NCBI RefSeq assembly: GCF_013409045.1
Contig: NZ_JACCBT010000001.1
Location: 4,960,001-5,024,000, forward strand
DNA length: 64,000 nt
Direction of reading: 5' to 3'
From: Actinomadura citrea
GTDB taxonomy: Bacteria > Actinomycetota > Actinomycetes > Streptosporangiales > Streptosporangiaceae
Position numbers and translations under genes: made by a program. Each line of letters begins with the position of its first letter. Positions within the stretch are counted from its first letter, which is position 1. Positions 58,588 through 64,000 of this stretch are shown here, in pieces. The notes under the pieces are model-generated. The model was not told the DNA's origin and ran no database searches. It was given only the letters and a program-made list of their open reading frames with translations.

Positions 58588-59251
58588 ACCCGTCCTCCGC
58601 GGCGGGCCACTCGGGCGCGGCCTCGCCGTCGGGGACGCCGACGCGGAACACGCGCAACTGCAGCGCGAGCACCTGGTAGTAACCGACGAGTGTGACCAGC
58701 TCGACGAGGGCGGTGCGGCCGAGCGTGGCCACCGCCTCGGTGTACACGGCGTCGGCGAGGTCGCCCTCGGCCACGAGCTGGTGCGCCGCCTCGTACACGA
58801 CCCGCTCGCGGACGTCGGCGAGCATCGGCGCGCGGCCCTCGCGCAGCGCGTCCGTCTCCTCGTCGGCGAGCCCCTGCCGGCGCCCGATCCGCTCATGGGC
58901 GTACCACTCGAAGTCGGAGCGCAGGTGCGCCGCCACGACGAGGGTCGCGATCTCCCGCTCGCGCCTGGTGAACCCCGTGCGGAAGCGCAGCGCGGCGCCG
59001 AGGTCCTGCAGCGGCAGCCCGACGGGAGGGCTGTAGAGCATCGCGTTGAACGGGCCCTGGAGGCGCCCGATGTCATCGGCCAGGGGGAAGGGAGGGTTGC
59101 GGTCGCCGGCGCGGGGCCCGCCCGTCACCGCCTCGTAGACGGCTCGCTGCTCCTCGCTGAGCGAACCGGGGAGGAGCAGCGGAAGCCTCGTCGGGGACGG
59201 GCCGCGCCGCGGTCGGTCGTTGACACGCTCACCGGTCACGGGGTCGATCAC
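58580..59251 (-). CDS. Carboxymuconolactone decarboxylase-family protein
   Basis: 223 residues, all helical CMD/AhpD-like fold. RREREIATLVVAAHLRSDFEWYAHERIGRRQGL corresponds to the family core, but the AhpD CxxC redox pair is absent, so peroxidase-type reduction is unlikely; decarboxylase or hydrolase activity is possible. The start is GTG 59251 on the TAGCGT spacing. It shares a transcript with the GNAT gene. Confidence 0.84.
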   Translation of the reverse strand: MIDPVTGERVNDRPRRGPSPTRLPLLLPGSLSEEQRAVYEAVTGGPRAGDRNPPFPLADDIGRLQGPFNAMLYSPPVGLPLQDLGAALRFRTGFTRREREIATLVVAAHLRSDFEWYAHERIGRRQGLADEETDALREGRAPMLADVRERVVYEAAHQLVAEGDLADAVYTEAVATLGRTALVELVTLVGYYQVLALQLRVFRVGVPDGEAAPEWPAAEDGYE

Positions 59252-59258
59252 TCACCGC

Positions 59259-59264
59259 ACGCTA
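59259..59264 (-). promoter_or_regulatory. -10 box, leaderless-type promoter of CMD-family gene
   Basis: TAGCGT on the minus strand ends seven bases before GTG 59251. Confidence 0.55.
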
Positions 59265-59412
59265 GGCGCTCGAAGCGGTCGGCTCAACCCCCGTCCGGAA
59301 TGTGAAACCCCTGGCACACGATGACGTAGCGACCGCGTAACACGCGTCGGCGAACCTTGTCGGCGACCGCACCGGACACGAACGGGGCCCCGGCCCCCGG
59401 AGGGAACGTCCC

Positions 59413-60477
59413 ATGCCGCTGCTGCGCATCCGCACCGAGATCGAGGACGGCCCGGGCCGCCTCGCCTCCCTCACGGCCGCGCTGGCCCGGCGCGGCGCCA
59501 ACATCCTCGGGCTGTCGGTCCAGCTCGACGCCGACGGGGTGGTGGACGAGTTCATCGTCGACGTCCCGCGCGGCGGCCCGGACGCACGCGCCCTCGCCGA
59601 GGCGCTGGGCGCGGCGGGCGGGACCCGGACCGCGGTGCTCCCCGCGCGCCCCCACGACCTGGTCGACGAGCCGACCCGCGCCCTGGCCCTGGCGGCCCGG
59701 CTCCGGGCCCGGCCGAACGCGGTCCCCGAGATCCTCGGGGAGCTGCTGCGCGCCGACGAGGCCCGTTGGGACGCCCCGGGCGGCGAGGAACCCGACCGCT
59801 GCGACCTCCTGATCCCGGTGCGCGGGCGCTCGGTCCGGCTCCGGCGCGCCGGGCTGCCCTTCACCGCGACGGAGGCGGCGCGCGCGGACGCGCTGGTGCG
59901 GGCCGCGCTCCCGACGGTGCCGCCCCCGTCGGCGTTCCGGCGGATCGCGCTGCGCGACGGCACGCAGGCGGTCGTCCGGCCGGTCGAGCCCCGCGACGGC
60001 GACGCCGTGCGGGCGCTGCACGAGCGCTGCTCGCTGGACAGCCGCCGGATGCGCTACTTCAGCCCCAAGCCGTACCCGCCGCGCCGGTCGTTCGAGCGGT
60101 TCTGCGATCCCTCGCGGGGCCTGACGCTGGTCGCCGAGGGCCCGGACGGGTCGCTGCTGGCGCTGGCGCACCTGGTCCTCGTCCGCGACCCGGGCGCCGC
60201 CGAGGTCGCGTTCCTGGTCGAGGACGCCTGGCAGGGCCGCGGGCTCGGCCGCGGCCTCGCCGAGCTGCTCCTCGCGCTGGCCAGGGACCGCGGCCTGGTG
60301 GAGGTGCGCGCGACCGCGCTGAGCGAGAACGCCCGGATGCGGCGGCTGCTGACCTCGCTCGGCGGGCGGACGCGGCGCACCGAGGACACCGCGATCGTGG
60401 AGATCAGGCTGCGGCTGGACGGCCGTCCCGCCGAGCCGGGGGCGCTGGCAGGATGGGCGGGTGAGCGGCGTATATGA
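59413..60477 (+). CDS. ACT-GNAT protein, probable amino-acid-regulated protein acetyltransferase
   Basis: 354 residues. An ACT domain (about 3-75, with EDGPGRLASLTAALARRGANILGL) is followed by a ~100-residue linker and a GNAT domain (175-340) with acetyl-CoA loop WQGRGLGRGLAELLL (273-287). This order is that of the actinobacterial amino-acid-sensing lysine acetyltransferases (Pat-like), which acetylate acyl-CoA synthetases. Start ATG 59413 has GGAGGGAA upstream. Overlaps the methyltransferase gene by 17 bases. Confidence 0.88.
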   Translation: MPLLRIRTEIEDGPGRLASLTAALARRGANILGLSVQLDADGVVDEFIVDVPRGGPDARALAEALGAAGGTRTAVLPARPHDLVDEPTRALALAARLRARPNAVPEILGELLRADEARWDAPGGEEPDRCDLLIPVRGRSVRLRRAGLPFTATEAARADALVRAALPTVPPPSAFRRIALRDGTQAVVRPVEPRDGDAVRALHERCSLDSRRMRYFSPKPYPPRRSFERFCDPSRGLTLVAEGPDGSLLALAHLVLVRDPGAAEVAFLVEDAWQGRGLGRGLAELLLALARDRGLVEVRATALSENARMRRLLTSLGGRTRRTEDTAIVEIRLRLDGRPAEPGALAGWAGERRI

Positions 60478-61246
60478 CGACCCCTGGGCGTACGAGCTGG
60501 CGTGCTCGTTCCGCGACGTGCCGGCCGAGGTGGACGTCCTGCTCGGGTGGTGCGCCGAGCAGGGCCTCGCGCCCGGCACGGCGCTGGAGCTGGCCGCCGG
60601 GCCCGCCGAGCACGCCCGCGAGTTCGCCCGCCGCGGGCTGGCCGCGACGGCGCTCGACCTGAACCCGCGCATGTGCGCCCACGCGGCCCGCGAGGCCGAA
60701 CGCGCCGGCGTCGGCCTGGAGGTGGTCGAGGGCGACATGACGCGGTTCGCGCTGGGCCGCCGGTTCGACCTCGTCGCGACCATGCTGGACTCCACGTCCC
60801 ACCTCATGACGCTGGACGCGTTCGTGGCGCACCTGCGGTGCGCCGCCGCGCACCTGTCCCCCGGCGGCCTCTACGTCATCGAGATGTCGCATCCCCGGGA
60901 CCGGCTGGGCGACGATCCGAGCGTCAGCACCGGCTGGACGGTCGAGCGGGACGGCGTCCGGGCGAGCGTGCGCTGGGGCGAGCCGTCCGACCGGCTGGAC
61001 CCGGTCACCCAGATCGCCGACGACCGCGTGACGATGACCATCACCGGGGAGGGCGCGGAGCCGCGGGTCGTCCGCGACGTCGTGCCCTACCGGTTCTGGA
61101 CGGCCACCGAGCTGGACGCCGCGATCCGCCTCGCGGGCGGGCTGGAGGCGGTCGCGCAGTACGGCGACTTCGGGGCCGGCGAGGACGCGGTGCCCCTCGC
61201 CGACCCCGGGGCCTGGCGCATGATCACGCTGCTGCGCCCGCGCTGA
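60461..61246 (+). CDS. Class I SAM-dependent methyltransferase
   Basis: 261 residues. Motif I ALELAAGPAEHAREFARRG (about 40-58), then ALDLNPRM and VEGDMTRF, the SAM-binding acidic positions, and YVIEMSHPRDR after strand 5. The motif-I Gly cluster is AAGP instead of the common GxGxG, as in many Methyltransf_25 proteins. The substrate is unknown. Start GTG 60461 lies within the upstream coding region; CAGGAT six bases before it may be a weak leaderless-type promoter. Confidence 0.85.
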   Translation: MSGVYDDPWAYELACSFRDVPAEVDVLLGWCAEQGLAPGTALELAAGPAEHAREFARRGLAATALDLNPRMCAHAAREAERAGVGLEVVEGDMTRFALGRRFDLVATMLDSTSHLMTLDAFVAHLRCAAAHLSPGGLYVIEMSHPRDRLGDDPSVSTGWTVERDGVRASVRWGEPSDRLDPVTQIADDRVTMTITGEGAEPRVVRDVVPYRFWTATELDAAIRLAGGLEAVAQYGDFGAGEDAVPLADPGAWRMITLLRPR

Positions 61247-61249
61247 GCG

Positions 61250-62521
61250 TCAGGGCACGGACCGCCAGCCGGGCATCGGGTAGGACGCGAGCAGGTCGCG
61301 GACCTGCCCGGCGACCCGGTCCAGGACCGCCTCGCCCCGCTTGGCCGTGGCCTGCACGACCTCGTCGATCCACGCCGCGAGCTGCGGCATGTGCTCCTCG
61401 CCGATCCCCCGGGTGGTGATCGCGGCGGTGCCGAGCCGCAGCCCGGACGGGTCGAAGGGCTTGCGCGGGTCGAACGGGACGGCGTTGTAGTTCAGCTCGA
61501 TGCCGGCGCGGTCGAGGGCCTGCGCGGCGGGCTTGCCCGCCACTCCCTTGCCGGTCAGGTCGATGAGGATGAGGTGGTTGTCGGTGCCGCCGGAGATCAG
61601 GTCGTAGCCGCGGTCCAGCAGCGCGGCGGCCAGCACCTTGGCGTTCGCGACGACCTGCCGCGCGTACCCGGCGAAGTCCGGGCGCGCCGCCTCCTTCAGC
61701 GCGACGGCGATCGCGGCCGTCGTGTGGTTGTGCGGCCCGCCCTGAAGGCCGGGGAACACGGCCTTGTCGACCGCCTTCGCGTGTTCCGCCGTCGAAAGGA
61801 TCATGGCGCCGCGGGGACCGCGCAGCGTCTTGTGCGTGGTGGTCGTGACGACGTCGGCGTGCCCGATCGGGGACGGGTGCGCGCCGCCGGCGACCAGGCC
61901 CGCGATGTGCGCGATGTCGGCGGCCAGGACCGCGCCGGCCTCCCGGGCGATCTCGGCGAACGCCGGGAAGTCGATCGTCCGCGGGACCGCGGTGCCGCCG
62001 CACCAGATCAGCTTCGGCCGCTCCTTGAGGGCGAGGTCGCGCACCTGGTCCATGTCGACCCGGCCCGTGTCGGCGCGCACGTCGTAGCGGACGGGCCGGA
62101 ACCACTTGCCGGTGGCCGACACCGACCAGCCGTGCGTGAGGTGGCCGCCCATCGGCAGCGACAGGCCCATGACCGGGTCGCCGGGCTCCAGGAACGCCAT
62201 GTAGACGGCAAGGTTGGCGGGCGAGCCGGAGTAGGGCTGGACGTTGGCGTGCTCGGCGCCGAAGACGCCCTTCGCGCGCTCGATGGCGAGCAGCTCGATG
62301 GGGTCGACGTTCTGCTGGCCCTCGTAGTAGCGCTTGCCCGCGTAGCCCTCGGAGTACTTGTTGGTCAGGACCGTGCCGGCGGCCTCCAGCACCGCCTCCG
62401 AGACGTAGTTCTCCGAGGCGATCAACCGGATCTTCTCGTACTGGCGGCGGGCCTCGGCCTCCACCAGCGCGGCGATCTCGGGGTCCTGGCCCTGCAGATG
62501 GGGTACGGCCGGTTCGTGCAT
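61250..62521 (-). CDS. glyA: Serine hydroxymethyltransferase
   Basis: 423 residues. Interconverts serine and glycine while charging tetrahydrofolate with a one-carbon unit; PLP enzyme. Motifs: IRLIASENYVSEAVLEAAGTVLTNKYSEGY, GLSLPMGGHLTHG, and the PLP lysine in VTTTTHKTLRGPRG. The ATG at 62521 has GGAGG (62528-62532) six bases upstream. The ~133-nt leader contains a ZTP riboswitch, tying expression to 10-formyl-THF status. The end is 3 bp from the convergent methyltransferase stop. Confidence 0.96.
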   Translation of the reverse strand: MHEPAVPHLQGQDPEIAALVEAEARRQYEKIRLIASENYVSEAVLEAAGTVLTNKYSEGYAGKRYYEGQQNVDPIELLAIERAKGVFGAEHANVQPYSGSPANLAVYMAFLEPGDPVMGLSLPMGGHLTHGWSVSATGKWFRPVRYDVRADTGRVDMDQVRDLALKERPKLIWCGGTAVPRTIDFPAFAEIAREAGAVLAADIAHIAGLVAGGAHPSPIGHADVVTTTTHKTLRGPRGAMILSTAEHAKAVDKAVFPGLQGGPHNHTTAAIAVALKEAARPDFAGYARQVVANAKVLAAALLDRGYDLISGGTDNHLILIDLTGKGVAGKPAAQALDRAGIELNYNAVPFDPRKPFDPSGLRLGTAAITTRGIGEEHMPQLAAWIDEVVQATAKRGEAVLDRVAGQVRDLLASYPMPGWRSVP

Positions 62522-62543
62522 CGTGAGCCTCCGCGCTGCTCGC

Positions 62544-62566
62544 GCCGGGGCTTCGGGCACCCCGGC
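62544..62566 (-). promoter_or_regulatory. Hairpin of the glyA expression platform
   Basis: GCCGGGG and CCCCGGC form a 7-bp stem with a 9-base loop between the aptamer and the glyA ribosome site. A further GCGC-GAGCA-GCGC stem lies directly next to GGAGG. There is no U tract, so control of translation or a structured terminator are both possible. Confidence 0.55.
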
Positions 62567-62574
62567 GAAGGGGA

Positions 62575-62657
62575 CCCGTACACCCAGGCGCGCGGTGTGC
62601 GGACTACTTTCGCTCCCCGGTGGTCGTCTCCACCTTGACTGCGCCAGTCGCGTGGAC
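62575..62657 (-). ncRNA. ZTP riboswitch (pfl motif), glyA leader
   Basis: On the minus strand the leader reads GACTGGCG (62642-62649), a GGTGG...CCACC stem followed by GGGGAGCGA (ending near 62611), then CGCCTGGG (62583-62590). These are the conserved parts of the ZTP aptamer in the right order and the segment ACCACCGGGGAGCGA matches textbook examples. The aptamer senses ZTP/ZMP, which accumulate when 10-formyl-THF is short, and glyA is a known target. The 5' half overlaps the last ~18 codons of the upstream EamA gene. Confidence 0.93.
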
Positions 62658-63581
62658 GCCATCATACCGGGCCGTCCCGCGCCCGCGCGGCGCACGCGCG
62701 GGGACCGAGACCAGGAACAGTCCGCCCATCAGCAGCAGGGACCCCGCCGCGACCGGCGCCGACATCCGCTCACCGAGGACGACCACGGCCAGGCCGGTGG
62801 CGACGAGCGGCTCGGCGAGGCTGAGCGTCCCGGCGGTCGCGGCCGCCACCCGCCCGAGGCCGGTGACGAAGAACATGTACGCGGCGGCGGTGGCGGCGAT
62901 CCCCAGCCAGGCCACCAGGGCCGCCGAGCGCGGCGCGGCGAGGGCGGGCAGCTCCGGCAGCGTCCAGGGCAGCAGGGCCGCTCCCCCGGCCAGCAGCGTC
63001 ACCGATACCGCGCCGGCCATGCCGATCCCCTTCATCCCGGCACCGAGACCCGTCAGGATCTTGGCCGACACCGTGTAGACGCCGAAGCACGTGCCGGCGA
63101 CCAGGCTCAGAGCGATCCCGGCCGGGTCGACGTGGACGGCCTCCCCCGGCACCATCAGCAGGGCCACGCCGCCGACCGCGCAGGCCGTCCCGGCCCACCA
63201 GCGGCGGCCGAGCCGGGCGCCCAGGACGACCCGCTCGCAGAGCCCGGTGGAGACGGGCGCGAGCCCGAACACGACGGCGGTCGCGACGGCGGCGCCCGTC
63301 CGGTCGACCGCGCTGAAGAACGACGCCTGGAAGGTACCGGTCGCGGCCGAGGCCGCCACGAGGGGCGGCCAGGTCCGCCGGGTCAGCGCCAGGAACGCGC
63401 GGCGGTCCGCCACGAGCACGAGGACGGCGAGGACGAGCCCGCCCGAGAGGATCCGGGCGCCGCCGACCGCGACCGGGCCCGCGGACGGCCCGGCCAGCAC
63501 CTGCGCCGGCCCGACCGTCCCCCAGAGCACACCGGCGGCGAGCACCAGCAGCGCACCGGCTGAGTTGTTCCATCGGTTCAT
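62604..63581 (-). CDS. EamA/DMT-family permease
   Basis: 325 residues with about ten membrane segments in two EamA repeats; ALLVLAAGVLWGTVGPAQVLAG starts the first, and TAGTLSLAEPLVATGLAVVVLGE ends the second. The last ~30 residues are hydrophilic and coincide with the glyA promoter and riboswitch, so their sequence may be constrained by RNA rather than protein. Start ATG 63581 is on a leaderless TAGCTT box. Located just downstream of an Lrp-type regulator; likely an amino-acid exporter controlled by it. Confidence 0.86.
   Translation of the reverse strand: MNRWNNSAGALLVLAAGVLWGTVGPAQVLAGPSAGPVAVGGARILSGGLVLAVLVLVADRRAFLALTRRTWPPLVAASAATGTFQASFFSAVDRTGAAVATAVVFGLAPVSTGLCERVVLGARLGRRWWAGTACAVGGVALLMVPGEAVHVDPAGIALSLVAGTCFGVYTVSAKILTGLGAGMKGIGMAGAVSVTLLAGGAALLPWTLPELPALAAPRSAALVAWLGIAATAAAYMFFVTGLGRVAAATAGTLSLAEPLVATGLAVVVLGERMSAPVAAGSLLLMGGLFLVSVPARAPRGRGTARYDGVHATGAVKVETTTGERK
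62661..62666 (-). promoter_or_regulatory. glyA promoter -10 box inside the EamA gene
   Basis: TATGAT on the minus strand, near-consensus, lies about seven bases before the start of the ZTP aptamer, within the 3' end of the upstream coding sequence. No -35 was recognised. Confidence 0.6.
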
Positions 63582-63588
63582 GCCGCCG

Positions 63589-63594
63589 AAGCTA
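63589..63594 (-). promoter_or_regulatory. -10 box, leaderless-type promoter of EamA gene
   Basis: TAGCTT on the minus strand ends seven bases before the ATG at 63581. Confidence 0.55.
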
Positions 63595-63608
63595 GGCGAA
63601 CATGCGGA

Positions 63609-63678
63609 GTTCGGTTCTCTGGGCCGTCATTCGTTCGGTCCACTGGGCTCGCGTCGTCATTCCTTCGCTCCAGCCGGG
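63609..63678. repeat. Three imperfect direct repeats upstream of EamA gene
   Basis: GTTCGGTTCTCTGGGC (63609-63624), GTTCGGTCCACTGGGC (63633-63648) and CTTCGCTCCAGCCGGG (63663-63678) are related; the last two also share a preceding CGTCATTC. They lie directly upstream of the TAGCTT promoter and may bind the Lrp-type regulator. Confidence 0.55.
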
Positions 63679-63690
63679 CGACCCCGGGCG

Positions 63691-64000
63691 TCAGATGTAG
63701 GGCGTTCGCCCGTCGGGCCGGTGGGCCGACGGAAGTTCGGACTGCTCCACCGGCTGCACGTAGTCGTACACGACGATGGTGCGGACGTCCACGTACTCCT
63801 TGCGGCGCGCCAGCCGGTCGAGCACGAAGTCGCGGAGGTAGGCGGTGCTCGGCACGGCCACGTGGACGAGCAGATCCTCGTTCCCCGTCACCACGAAGAC
63901 CCCGATCGTCTCGGGCATCGAGGCCATGCTGTCGCGGGCGGACTCGATCGCCTCGCGCGACTGCGGCCGGATCCTGATCGATATCAATGCCTGCACGCCG
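63691..64000 (-). CDS. Lrp/AsnC-type regulator, ligand-binding domain (cut by window edge)
   Basis: At least 103 residues. Matches the RAM/AsnC C-terminal domain: ALISIRIRPQSREAIESARD, IGVFVVTGNEDLLVHVAVPS and LRDFVLDRLARRKEYVDVRTIVVYDYV. The frame is open to the window edge and standard Lrp proteins have ~60 N-terminal helix-turn-helix residues, so the beginning probably lies outside. The GTG at 63996 could instead start a standalone domain. Likely controls the EamA gene downstream. Confidence 0.84.
   Translation of the reverse strand, partial: GVQALISIRIRPQSREAIESARDSMASMPETIGVFVVTGNEDLLVHVAVPSTAYLRDFVLDRLARRKEYVDVRTIVVYDYVQPVEQSELPSAHRPDGRTPYI

Overview
The window is a contiguous piece of a very GC-rich actinomycete chromosome. 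The basis is gene content: an OpcA-containing pentose-phosphate operon, a 20S proteasome beta subunit, paired NarL-type two-component systems, frequent GTG starts with GTGA/ATGA stop-start overlaps, and many promoters in which a TANNNT -10 box lies 6-8 nt before the start codon, as in leaderless genes. The set fits Streptosporangiales, perhaps Thermomonosporaceae (Actinomadura-like); that family assignment is inference. I see no rRNA, tRNA, transposon, prophage or CRISPR array.

Layout. 1-2855 (minus): arginine deiminase operon arcA-arcB-arcC, with arcC cut by the window edge. 3029-8350 (plus): ABC-2 exporter pair, an EamA permease, an orphan proteasome beta subunit and a PolX/PHP DNA polymerase. 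8358-11773 (minus): heme A synthase ctaA, a PrsW-like protease and heme O synthase ctaB. 12308-24233 (plus): carbon operon tkt-tal-[three tandem PGI-like paralogues]-zwf-opcA-pgl. 24363-28662: a lipoprotein L,D-transpeptidase, a small cupin, a strong bidirectional terminator and a secreted DD-peptidase/TAP-hydrolase fusion. 28846-35436: two two-component systems, a PNPOx-like protein, a DHA2 MFS pump with its divergent MarR regulator, and a small membrane protein. 35447-39454: a VOC protein, a P-loop kinase, an acidic-tailed protein of unknown function, and a MocR regulator divergent from a phosphoesterase.

39451-57949 is a catabolic island. A minus-strand operon (livKHMGF, MmgE/PrpD, racemase, flavoprotein, cyclic amidohydrolase, IclR) diverges from a plus-strand operon (CaiB CoA-transferase, CitE lyase, cyclase, MmgE/PrpD). 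The shared intergenic region holds two related 17-bp palindromes that look like IclR operators. It is followed by an XRE-cupin regulator, a second racemase, a PEP-mutase-family enzyme and a DAO oxidase. Together they suggest uptake and breakdown of a cyclic amide or dicarboxylate through CoA thioesters; the substrate is not identifiable from sequence.

58000-64000: GNAT, CMD-family, ACT-GNAT acetyltransferase and methyltransferase genes, then glyA, an EamA exporter and a partial Lrp regulator on the minus strand. The glyA leader carries a ZTP riboswitch whose aptamer and promoter lie inside the 3' end of the upstream transporter gene.

The most unusual element is the block of three PGI-like genes between tal and zwf. 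By eye, each has lost a different part of the phosphoglucose isomerase active site, so the trio may be a heteromeric or regulatory assembly rather than three isomerases.
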